Part shown: positions 42,301-52,005 of the stretch, one piece after another | How the letters are laid out: the number at the start of each line of letters is the position of its first letter | How positions within the stretch are numbered: position 1 is the stretch's first letter | Origin: Diplonema papillatum | Lineage: Eukaryota > Euglenozoa > Diplonemea > Diplonemida > Diplonemidae | Assembly (NCBI GenBank): GCA_030068145.1 | Contig: JAPJBO010000732.1 | Coordinates: forward strand, 1-64,000 | Direction: 5' to 3' | DNA length: 64,000 nt | Position numbers and translations under genes: made by a program | Notes under the pieces: generated by a model | Databases searched by the model: none | Seen by the model: only the letters and a program-made list of their open reading frames with translations | Told to the model about the DNA's origin: nothing

Positions 42301-45300
42301 GGAAAAGTTGACTCACAGCAAGACCAGTCCCTTCGGAAAAGTTGACTCACAGCAAGGCCTCTCAAGACCAGTCCCTTCGGAAAAAATGACTCACAGCAAG
42401 GCCTCTCAAGACCAGTCCCTTCGGAAAAGTTGACTCACAGCAAGGCCTCTCAAGACCAGTCCCTTCGGAAAAGTTGACTCACAGCAAGACCAGTCCCTTC
42501 GGAAAAGTTGACTCACAGCAAGACCAGTCCCTTCGGAAAAGTTGACTCACAGCAAGGCCTCTCAAGACCAGTCCCTTCGGAAAAGTTGACTCACAGCAAG
42601 ACCAGTCCCTTCGGAAAAGTTGACTCACAGCAAGACCAGTCCCTTCGGAAAAGTTGACTCACAGCAAGACCAGTCCCTTCGGAAAAGTTGACTCACAGCA
42701 AGACCAGTCCCTTCGGAAAAGTTGACTCACAGCAAGACCAGTCCCTTCGGAAAAGTTGACTCACAGCAAGACCAGTCCCTTCGGAAAAGTTGACTCACAG
42801 CAAGACCAGTCCCTTCGGAAAAGTTGACTCACAGCAAGACCAGTCCCTTCGGAAAAGTTGACTCACAGCAAGACCAGTCCCTTCGAAAAAGTTGACTCAC
42901 AGCAAGACCAGTCCCTTCGGAAAAGTTGACTCACGGCAAGACCAGTCCCTTCGGAAAAGTTGACTCACAGCAAGGCCTCTCAAGACCAGTCCCTTCGGAA
43001 ATAATGACTCACAGCAAGGCCTCTCAAGACCAGTCCCTTCGGAAAAGTTGACTCACAGCAAGGCCTGTTTCCGCCCTTCAGTGCCTCGTACTTCGTCTTC
43101 TGTTGCCCTGGCATAGGCCAATTCCAAACTTAAACAAGCAAACAGATGAACGGCCCGCGATCCGAATACGTCCAATTGGATGACCACGTCTTTGACCCGT
43201 CAAACGACAACGTCGGAAACAGGCGCTGGTTCCTGAAGTACACCCTGCTGTATGCATCGCCTTTTTTTTTTGTTACGGGCAAGAGGATTCGGGTTTGGTA
43301 CCAGGGAAAGCCTGCTACACGGGAGCCAAGCTTCACGTGTTCGGCGGTACTGCAGAGCCACGGGCCTACGGGTCAAGTGGCTACCGATTTCCCAAACTAA
43401 AGCATCAAGGCTTGGCGCACCTTGGGGCTTGGCGCTCGCGCTGAACACAAGCTCGTCGAGACGGTCAGCCGCAGGGCAGAGCGGACGGGGTTGTGGCACT
43501 TTGCTGCCTCCGACTCAAGCTTTGCAAGCTGTGGTTGACCGTCACGTTCCTGGACCAGGAGCGGCCTTTTTCTTCTCTTCTCTTAATCTACGGGCAAGAG
43601 GATTCGCAGCTTAGCAAATTCCACAGCCCGCACAACCTGAGATTTTGCCCGCACAACCTGACACCCGCCATGTAATATTCTTGGCCAGTTCGTTTTTGTA
43701 GTTAGAGAAGGTAAGGGAGCACAGATTTTTCGAGACTGGAGGTCCTATGAACATGCAATGTGAATAGCCTCTATTCGAGCCAACCCGGCTTTTAATGTTG
43801 CGAAAGTGTATAGTTTTTGGACTAGATAATAATGCGGAGCAAGCTTTTTTTTACCCTTCCGAAAGGTATGCGGGTGGCAGAGTGACCGGGTGTCGGCCTT
43901 CAGGCCGGTAGGCCCGGGTTCGAACCCCGCCCATGACATTTTCCCGGTCGAAGATAGTTTTCGAGGTTTGTTGCGTTTCGGGGTCTAATGTGCCCGAAAG
44001 TTGCGTTTTTTGCGGAGTTTCTCAGTATCTCGCGGTATTTGGCTTACCCCGGGTGAGTCGGGGGGGGTCCGGGGGGGCCTCCCCCCCGGGTACTGGCGCC
44101 GAACTTGCCACCAGAACCCGAACTTTGCTTCGCCCGAACTTTGCTTCCCCCAGAACTTTGTTTCGCCCGAACTTAGCTTCGCCCGAACTTTGCTTCACCC
44201 GAACTTTGCTTCGCCCGAACTTTGCTTCGCCCGAACTTTGCTCACCAGAACTTTGCTTCACCCGAACTTTGTGTCGCCCGGACTTTGTTTCGCCCGAACT
44301 TTGCTTCACCAGAACTTTGCTTCGCCCGAACTTAGCTTCGCCCGAACTTTGCTCCGCCCGAACTTTGTTTCGCCCGAACTTAGCTTCACCAGAACTTAGC
44401 TTCACCCGAACTTAGCTTCGCGAACTTTGCTTCACTACTCCGAACTTAGCTTCGCCCGAACTTTGTTTCGCCCGAACTTAGCTTCACCAGAACTTTGCTT
44501 CACCAGAACTTAGCATTGCCCGAACTTAGCTTCGCCCGAACTTTGCTGTTCCCCGAACTTTAACTGCTGCCTCCAGTCTCGCCACGCGCCGGCCTTAGCC
44601 GAGCGCACGTACTTTTTGTATAAGCACCTGCTTTGTAGGAAATACTTGAGGCGGCTGCCAGCTGCAAAAGATCAAAGGAGGTAGCCCACACGAAACACAG
44701 GTGAATCTGGGTTTAGTGGCGGGCGTAAGCGTTCAACAAGCGGGCCACCTGCCCACCAGTTACAGGGAGGGTCTGGGGGACCCACCTTTTTCTCCCAGGA
44801 GGGTCCGGTTTGCCAGAGTTCTTTTTGTATAAGCACCTGCTTTGCAGGAAATGCTCGAGGAGACTGCCAGTTGCGATAGATCAAAGGAGGTAAATGTGCT
44901 GTAGCCCACACGAAACACAGGTAAATCTGGGTTTAGTGGCGGGCGTAAGCGTTCAACAAAGAAAGGAGTAAGTTCCATCGCGCACCTTCACCACCAAGTT
45001 CAGAAACCAGGTAGAAGGACTAACATTCTATCCTGAAGAGACGGTAACACTGCAAGGAAAGGTGTCGTCAAAAACGAAGCACCTACGCATTTCCCTACCA
45101 GGCCAAGAACCGGAAGTTTCCACCCTTGGACATCTAAAAAATCCGATAACATCCGCAACTTAAGTCGAATCCACCGTACTTCGAAATAAATGCAATTACA
45201 CACAGGGATTTGCCCACCGACCCGAGCACTGGAGCATGCGACAAGTTCGTCACGCTTTCCTTCAAGTCAACAACGACAGGCGGCCTCTGCGAGCCGAGCA

Positions 45301-48300
45301 GCAGAGTATGCACACATGTCGTATTTTACAGTAGCGCTGGCGCGCTTAGTTTTGGGTTGAGTACCGTGGCAGCGCAGACCTGTCACACGCACTGTCTGTC
45401 AAACGCACTATTTTTGGGGTGGCCATGGTCATCGGGTCGACGGGGAGGATCACAAATTATCATGAGCTGTCATGTGATCTGTTGTGATTCCGTGTGATTT
45501 TTGTTGTTGTTGTAAATCGTCGTCTTGTTGCGTTAGTGTGGTACTCATTTGCTTGCAAATGACTCCCCACTAACGCAACAAGACGACGATTTTTGTTGAT
45601 TTTTTGTGATTTAGAACGATTTTTTTGTGATTTCTTGTGATCTAGAACGATTTTCTGTGAGGTCGTCAGCAGGCAGATGCTGTAGTGCACCTGTTTTAGC
45701 GGTTTACCTGTGGGCAGTTTTTTTTAGAGAGTGTTAACACAACCACTTTTGGAAAAAAGAGGATGATTTCAGCACCATGGACCCAGCCAATGTCGCAGCC
45801 CTGCCGAACCGGTTACGCACGTCGCGGTCACGTGCAATGGTATCCAGATGAGTGTGGGGTGCATGGATTTGGCAGATCTGTTCTCCAAGCTCGAATTGTT
45901 GGGGATGGAGCTTTCTTCTGGGACTGTATTCGGTTACAACGGTGACGAGTGGGTATTGTTGGGATCCGGTATTCCCTTCTCCTGCTTCAGCCGCGTCGTA
46001 TTGCAGGACCCTGTGCACTCTCGTGCAGCTTCAGCATCTACGATTCCCGTTGTCCCCTTTCCTGCAGACGTTCTCGGTCGGAGTCTCCTCAGTGCATGTC
46101 CCCTCAGCACACGACAAGCTGTACGCGCAGCAGATTATTTGGCGCAGGAATGCGCAGACGAAGGTATCCCGATAAGAATACAAAGCCTGACGCGGCACAC
46201 CGCACGAGCTCTCTGCCTGCGAGAGCTGTACCTGCGAGACGCGCTCTTCTCCCGCCTTGTCGGAACGGCAGTTCTTGGACTGGAAACAGCTGCCACTCCT
46301 CTGAGCTGGAGCAAAAGCGGGTACCGCAGTACTGCCACTTGGACCGATGCCAAGACCGGCAAAAACATGTCGTACCCGCTCTACAGGGCTGGGGTGCGGT
46401 ACGGAGGTAGACAGGGGCAGCGACAGCGACTTCGCTTCAAACCTAAAGCAGCTGTCCGGCTACGTCCACGACAACGCGGCTTTCACGCAGTGGCTGCGTA
46501 AAAAGTCCGTTGTTCTGCAAGGTTCCTTGTTCTGGGAGAAAGTGAGCGGCATTCGGTTCGGTGGACTGACGGCTGCAGCCTACGCGCTCACGCGTGTTGT
46601 CGGGGACAAGCGCATGTTTGAATGGGCTTTGTCGTGGATTGCTGTCAGTGGCGCACGAGGTAAGTCTGTGCCTGCGCTGCAAAAGTTTTTTGCAGACCGC
46701 TCTAATTAAAGACGCGCATGAATGGACCAATGAGATTCCTACATGTTCACCGACGGGCTCATGCGACGGGCCCGTCGCGTCACAGTTTTTGAGCCGAGGT
46801 GTCCTCAGACATCGAGGAACTTTTGGCTTTTCGTTGCTGCGCAGTTTGCTGCAGCTGCTTCCGCGCCAGGGGACTTCTGCAGTGAGCGGCAACTCGTGCG
46901 GGACATGAGATGTGCCGCCTGTGTAAAGACTCTCAGCCCGGGGCCGAAAACCCCGTGCAGCTAACACCGCAAGATGAAAACAAAAGTCTTGAGCCGAGTG
47001 CCGGATGGAGAAGCTGACAGCCTCCCACGCTCTATCCGTCCCCCGAAGGAACCCTCCCCACCGACCCTTCGGAGAGGAGTCACAGGACCCAAAAGCAGCG
47101 TGTCGGAAACTCAAAGCCGACTGGTGAAAGTGACAAGTGGCTATACTTCGCTTCAGACGTTACCCACTCAAAGCCCTGAACTTACGACACAGGGGGGCCA
47201 CGTTAAAATACCGTAAACGGAAATAAGTTGGACCGGAAATATGTTGGACCGGAAATATGTTGGACCGGACAAAAGTTGGACCGCGCGACGACCAAAACAG
47301 TTGGACCATTTTGTCCGGTCCAACATATTTCCGCCCAGGCGCAGAGAAGTAGCTTCATATACCCAATGTGAACCCCATACAACATCCAAAAAAAAAAAAA
47401 AAAACTATAGTTATAGCCAGCGGCCGGTGGTGTCGTGGGGGGGCGGCGGTAGTGGGTGGTCATGTGGTGGGAGGTCGTGGAGGTAGTGCAGTGGGTGGGT
47501 GGTGCGGTGGGCAGTGGTGGTGGTTGGTGTGTTGTAGGCAGTGCAGTGGGTGGGGATGATGCTACAGTACGACCTCTGGATCATGGGTCTAGCAACGTAC
47601 ACCCTCAATTTTGGGCAATACTGGCCCAATAGCTTGGCAAATTTTCCGCGCCTGCGGCGCTGGCATTTTTGGCTTGTGTAATACACATGTTTCGTGTCGT
47701 GTTGCCAAGAAGACTGCTGCTCTCTGTGGTGGGCAGTAGTGACAACCACAAAGAGGAGCACCCTGCAGAGTGCATAAGTGCGCACTTGACTCGCATCAAC
47801 TTTGCCGCAGTCCCTGTGGACTACAAAGCGGCAATATCAATTTTTCCGCGCCTGCGGCGCTGGTCTTGACGTGTGTAGTGTTAGCCGCCCTGCTGTCGCA
47901 GAAAACCGCTAAGCGGCACTCGCCTTCTTCGCATGGTTCTTTTGCTTCCCGAAGGACAGCCTCTGTGGTGGACAGTAGCGACAACTATAAGTTAGCTCAC
48001 ATCAAAGTTGCCACAGTCTCTGTGGGCTACAAAGCGGTTAGCAATTCTTGCTGTGTTGCTACCTTCCATGAGCAAAACCCACCTGCACGCGCCGCATTTT
48101 GTCCGAACACCCCCCAACACAGTGTCAGTCTGAGCTCCACACACACAAAGTGCCCCGAGGACCCTGAAAAGCGCTCTGTACAACATTTGGTAGGATTTTA
48201 CGTGGGGCCCAGAGCCCAAGCTACTTCCCTGCTTAGGCGGGGTTGAAAAAAAAAAATCCATGTCAAACGGTCCGGAGGACGACAGGTAAGCACAGATGGA

Positions 48301-50180
48301 AGAATCCGGGCGCTTCATTCGGCGCTGTGCCGAGCGTTTACGCGACCACGAGGTGCGGAAACGTCTATCAGAAGTAACGCCACCGAGCTGTATGCGCGCA
48401 CAGACTTTCACAAAACTACGAAAGTTACATGGCACAACTGACTTGTTGCAGGCCATCGTACGCCGAGGCATCATGCCCTACGGTACGAAGGTCAAATGTA
48501 GAGTGCCCGGGTGTGACGAAACAGCTACATCAGACCACGTCCTGACGATAAACGACGACACCCACCTCCGCCACTATCCTGACTCAGCCGACCTACGCAA
48601 CATAAGCAGCTCCACCCTTCAGTGTCAGCCAACCTCGATCCACTTAGTTTTCACTCTACATTTTTGCGTTTGCACTCTACCAAAACAAAGGGGCAGACGG
48701 ATGGGACACTGCGGGTTGTGCCGCGCAGTGTTCTAGAACTCCTGGCGGCGGGCTCATGCGCGACTTGCAAACTAAGGAAGTGAAGCCAGTGTTGGTCAGT
48801 GGTCAGCCGCGAAATTTCACTAAGTGCACAGGACCCCCCGAAAATAGTTGGACCGGACAAAAGTTGGACCGCGAGAGCCCGAAATAGGTGAGTTGGACCA
48901 TTTTGTCCGGTCCAACTTATTTCCGTTTACGGTAGGTTCGTAACACACCCACCCACAAGGGCAGCAACTGTCAACATTGCTCAGTGCTGGCGGCAAGTGA
49001 TTCACGCCACTTCCCCGTGCGAGCGAACTCAAAATTGTGGCCCTGCCGATCATGACGGGTGCAAGCCACCACGAGTTTGGAACAGCTAGTCAGACCAAGC
49101 TCACTGCAAAGATAGAGCTTGCCACATCCGTGGGTGAGATGTGCCGCCTGTGTAAAGACATTCAGCGACCGAAACTCCCGTAGCCAATACCGCCAGATGA
49201 AAACACGGGTGCAGGAAGCCGACTGGTGAACGGGACAAGTGGACTGTATTTCGATTCAGCCGTTACCAACTTAAAAGCATGAGCTTTGACACAGGAAGGC
49301 ACCACGTAAAAACGGGTCCACAACACGTATTTCCACACACACACACACACACACAGAGCTTCTGTGACGGCCAAGCCGAAACGTGCATGCGCACAAACCC
49401 CTTGGAGTACCCAAGATACTGGAGGTGGAGTGAGAACGCCGCGGAGGTCAGAAGCGACTACCTTGACGACGAATACAAGACGTGCAACTGCCTCAAGCAG
49501 AAGGAGGTATGCTCAACGTTTTCAGAGAACATTGCTGGGACGTCCTTAGCAGATGCCGTCATGATGGTAGGCACAGTGGATGTGGTATTCGGGGCCGTAG
49601 ACCTCTACGGTACCACAAGATACCATGGCTCATACCATGAGCACCATACACTAGCACCAGGAGTATGCTGTAGAGTATCCACAGCACCTGCGTAGCACCA
49701 CGAGGACTGTGTATGCACAACACACGAGCTCGTCATCCTCTAGTGCATGCAGCTACGATGGCTGCTGTGTGGTGGTATGGATACATACATACGTGGCTGC
49801 TGCTACGTACACCCACTAGCATATGCCGCTACGTAGTATCATCTACGGGCTGTAGGACGGTATGTGGGAGTACCACCACCATAACAAAAGACTGAGACAC
49901 GCTTCACCTTTGCAATGTGGGGAAACTGAACCGCCCGAGTTGGACCCCATCTGCCGTATATGACCCCCCTGTGACCAAAGTGGTACCGATGGCGTCGTAA
50001 CAGGTGGGGATACAGGAATGAGGTACCTACGGAGTCCTGATTCAAAACGTCCAGATGCCACCCCCAAAACACACCACACAGATCTGTTACAGAAAGAACG
50101 GTTGCGTGTCGACCAAGCGGTACCAGCTCATCCTCATGAACTGTCTGGATCAAGGATGCGGCAACTGGTGCACCCCGTGA
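36330..50180 (+). CDS. Gene C: secreted cysteine-rich protein (nine exons, 529 residues)
   Basis: Exons 36330-36968, 38126-38350, 38771-38911, 39693-39759, 39891-39955, 43146-43249, 45206-45305, 49357-49506 and 50082-50180 sum to 530 codons including the stop, in phase throughout. The signal peptide is MMAQRLAALCALAASASVAQ. It matches gene A along its length: CDNFEAS region, ANVSNTC (A: ANSRSTC), LDLKTDAVLTDKQSVFSF (A: IDLTGMVGLKDTVTFQSA), VGNRRWFL (A: SATRRWNL), TGGLCEPSSR, TCNCLKQKE, ICYRKNGCVSTKRYQLILMN. Exon 2 adds a cysteine-rich block (CFARPACVDTSGCAANEVC) absent from A. It stops at NWCTP with no hydrophobic tail, so it is probably secreted rather than membrane-anchored. Function unknown. 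The two small exons at 39.7-40.0 kb rest on phase, splice sites and alignment to A. Introns total over 12 kb and carry most of the local repeats. Confidence 0.78.
37665..37888 (+). repeat. Dispersed repeat family 1, copy in gene C intron 1
   Basis: Nearly identical to 3513-3735 over its whole length, ending CCCTCGAGTATTTT. The immediate flanks differ, which fixes the family's right boundary after TATTTT. Confidence 0.9.
39241..39349. mobile_element. Truncated copy of the TGGTCAAACG MITE, gene C intron 3
   Basis: Matches the right half of the 25306-25497 element (GAATGAAAATGCGACAATTG, GGCGCCAAAATCCCAAATGC, GCGAATCGTTTGACCACT). The left terminus is missing. Confidence 0.8.
40078..43068 (+). 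repeat. 3-kb minisatellite of 34- and 44-bp units in gene C intron 5
   Basis: The short unit is AGACCAGTCCCTTCGGAAAA then GTTGACTCACAGCA (34 bp). The long unit adds AGGCCTCTCA in front (44 bp). Some 80 units run without a break. Rare variants reading AAAAAATGACTC at about 40511, 41095 and 42385, and AAATAATGACTC at about 43003, are each flanked by long units on both sides, and the spacings (584, 1290 and 618 bases) are whole sums of 34 and 44, so blocks of units have been copied together. It lies between two exons of gene C and is not translated in the gene's frame. Confidence 0.95.
43731..44608 (+). mobile_element. T-element in gene C intron 6
   Basis: CGAGACTGGAGGTCCTATGA at the left and CGCCGGCCTTAGCCGAGCGC plus AC at the right. 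The tRNA-like module is at about 43870-43936 (TGGCAGAGTGACCGG; GGGTTCGAACCCC). The right half is the CCCGAACTTTGCTTCGCC array. A family 1 repeat starts immediately after it. Confidence 0.85.
44612..44739 (+). repeat. Dispersed repeat family 1, short copy
   Basis: TTTTTGTATAAGCACCTGCT to GCGTAAGCGTTCAACAA, missing some bases in the middle and the right third. It abuts the T-element on its left. Confidence 0.85.
44821..44961 (+). repeat. Dispersed repeat family 1, second short copy in tandem
   Basis: TTTTTGTATAAGCACCTGCT to GCGTAAGCGTTCAACAAA. Two copies about 80 bases apart end at the same internal point (GTTCAACAA), so the short form is itself a defined unit. Confidence 0.85.
45515..45593. 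other. Large hairpin in gene C intron 7
   Basis: AAATCGTCGTCTTGTTGCGT followed by TAGTG at the left is exactly mirrored by its reverse complement at the right. The arms are close to 38 bases with a few central mismatches and almost no loop. It sits among TGTGATTT-type words. Confidence 0.85.
45771..46709 (+). other. Unidentified disrupted coding-like block in gene C intron 7
   Basis: Protein-like sequence appears in changing frames: from about 45771 (MDPANVAALPNRLRTSR), then 45848-46410 (GCMDLADLFSKLELLGMELS, later TAARALCLRELYL-like helices), then 46410-46709 (SNLKQLSGYVHDNAAFTQWL, GGLTAAAYALTRVVGDKRMF). I cannot name the family. It may be the remains of a mobile-element protein or of a nested gene with unrecognised introns. 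The composition looks coding, but no complete frame is present. Confidence 0.35.
46905..47205 (+). repeat. Imperfect direct repeat left of the fold-back element
   Basis: GAGATGTGCCGCCTGTGTAA with AGAC, and later AAGCCGACTGGTGAA and GACACAGG recur in the same order at about 49134-49315 on the far side of the TTGGACC element. The right copy is shorter, by a deletion of roughly 100 bases. Confidence 0.7.
47211..48932. mobile_element. TTGGACC inverted-repeat (fold-back) element, ~1.7 kb
   Basis: The termini CCGTAAACGGAAATAAGTTG (left) and its exact reverse complement (right) are each flanked by TA. Each end is itself a palindromic block of about 100-120 bases built from GGAAATATGTTGGACCGGAC and its complement (47211-47333 and about 48838-48932). 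The middle holds an internally duplicated segment (near 47735-47865 and 47960-48050, with ATTTTTCCGCGCCTGCGGCGCTGG-like words) and an open stretch at 48296-48600 with CRVPGCDETATSDHVL, a Cys/His pattern like that after reverse transcriptases. No transposase is recognised. TA flanks fit Tc1/mariner-type insertion, but the class is unproven. Confidence 0.65.
49134..49315 (+). repeat. Right-hand copy of the direct repeat flanking the fold-back element
   Basis: GAGATGTGCCGCCTGTGTAA opens the copy; GAAGCCGACTGGTGAACGGG and GACACAGGAAGGCACCACGT follow as in the left copy at 46905-47205. Confidence 0.7.
49334..49356 (+). repeat. CA microsatellite forming the acceptor of gene C exon 8
   Basis: An uninterrupted CA run ends in CACACAG at the splice acceptor, an extreme case of the AC-rich acceptors seen across this window. 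Confidence 0.9.
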
Positions 50181-51888
50181 GTGGGCAGCGCTTCGCATCT
50201 CTGATATCCCCGACGGCCCCTGCGGCCCTACGACAGCGACTCTCCGCACCTCAGCCACACACTGCGGTCTGCAACTTTTTCCCGTGGCAGCCCGTGTGCC
50301 CCCCGTGTTCCGTCCAAAGAAGCAAAGCGCTGCCCTCTTAGTCCTCGCGACCGCCCCTCCCTCCCCCCCTTCCTCGGGAAACTGGAAGGAGGGCGGAGTG
50401 GGAGAGAACGCTCTTGCTCGGAAGAGGGTCGCTGCGCGGGAATCGGAGTCGTGTGAACGTCTTCCGATCGACCGTGCGATCCCAGGGGAGGAGTAGCTGT
50501 ACTCCGCCGCCTACTGCAGTTGTAGTGCAGACGGTGGCTGCTGTGTTGCAGCCAGACGCGATGCAGATGCAATGCTCTACGGCACTGCTTTTCATGTGCC
50601 ACGAGTGCGCAAACCCGCCACGTATTGGGGGGGTCCCATTCGCAAGAGCCTTGCATCGCATCCCGCAGCGGGCTTTTTGTACCCAAGCGCCAGATGCCAT
50701 TCATCGTCTGCGAGACGACAAACAGCGGGAACACACGCCGCTGATCGTGTAACGTAGGAAGCAGAGACGACGGCAGTTTAATGCCGTCGGCACCGCTATA
50801 CTACAAAGAGAATAGTTCTGCGTGTGGAGGGGTCTGGAAATCGTCCTGGCTGTGACGTGCTGGGAACAGGCATCTGACGAAGCACATCTCACCTGCAGAC
50901 ACTCACCGCAGAAGGTCCGCCCAGAGTGTCGGCAAAATTTGACCTTGAACTTGATGCTGGCATCAAACACACATGAGAGGCACGATTCTGCCCTAAGCAC
51001 TAAAACTAAGATTCCCCCCCCCCCACCACTCTCCTTTTCCCGACGAAGGCAGAGTTCTGCCCAGCGACACTTAACTTAGTTTCCCCGCCCCATCCCCCCT
51101 CCCGTCGTAACGAACAGCTGCCTTGCAATCCCCCCCATTCCAGTTGGGTAGCTCGCGTAGCTCGCGTATGTGACATGCTTCTTTGCCAAGACCATCCACG
51201 CTACGAGACCACAGGCAAATCCGTCTCGGGTAGAAGGCGTGTCTGAGCCATCACTTGTGACTTCGACTCTCTACAACGCACTGACTTGCCTTCTTTTCGC
51301 TGACAATCTGCGAAGGGACCTTCGCAGAGCGCAGTGGACATGGGATCGTGTCCAGTACCAACGGTGAAATACTGCAGTGGCGAGCTACGAACAGCCACCT
51401 GACAAACCAGACGCACATCGCCTGTCCTGTCTGCAGACACGCAGGCACCGCGCTAATGACGGTTCGCCAGTTTGTCCGTGGCTTCAAGGGACACGGTGCA
51501 GATGGTCAACCACCACTCCACTACAGCTTCCTCCTTCGTCAACTTGTTGTCAGGACCTGCGGAATAGCAACTACACCCTCTCCCCAAGACATCCAATTTC
51601 GTCGATCTTTCCTGCTCGCCGTCGCGGGTAGCGTGCTTACCCTCAGGTCTTCGTCCCCAGCCACTCACACGCACATGCAAACGCATTCGCTGGCCGTGAT
51701 TGGCCAAGTAAACAGTGTACCTTGGCGCACGGTTCCAGCTTCGTTGAAGTTATGAGTTTCTTCTGGTAGGCATCAGCCCGGCCAGGCTCCGTCCATGTCA
51801 GTCGAATACCGTAGTGCGACAGCACGTCCGAACACCCCCCCCCGCCCTTCCCCTCCATACACGCGTGCTCTAGCACCGCGTGGGGGAG

Positions 51889-52005
51889 TTGAACTGTGCG
51901 GTCCATTTTGCGGGTGTGGGCACACCCGCAAATACAGTGTGGATCCAGTGTGATCACCTGTATTGGCGGGTGTGCCCACACCCGGCAGTTTGACCGCAGA
52001 GTTAA
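51889..52005. mobile_element. 117-bp TTAA-type inverted element
   Basis: TTGAACTGTGCGGTC at the left pairs with GACCGCAGAGTTAA at the right. Inner arms CGGGTGTGGGCACACCCGCA and CGGGTGTGCCCACACCCGGC are each self-complementary as well, giving a cruciform-like structure. Related to 35781-35871 and 29185-29248. Confidence 0.8.

Noticed and set aside
40078-43068. CRISPR-like appearance of the regular array
   Set aside because: The units are contiguous with no unique spacers, and the host is a eukaryote; it is a minisatellite.
46905-49315. Reading the direct repeats around the fold-back element as terminal repeats of one larger element
   Set aside because: The repeats are imperfect, unequal in length and lack recognisable end motifs or an internal coding region belonging to such an element; a local duplication is simpler.
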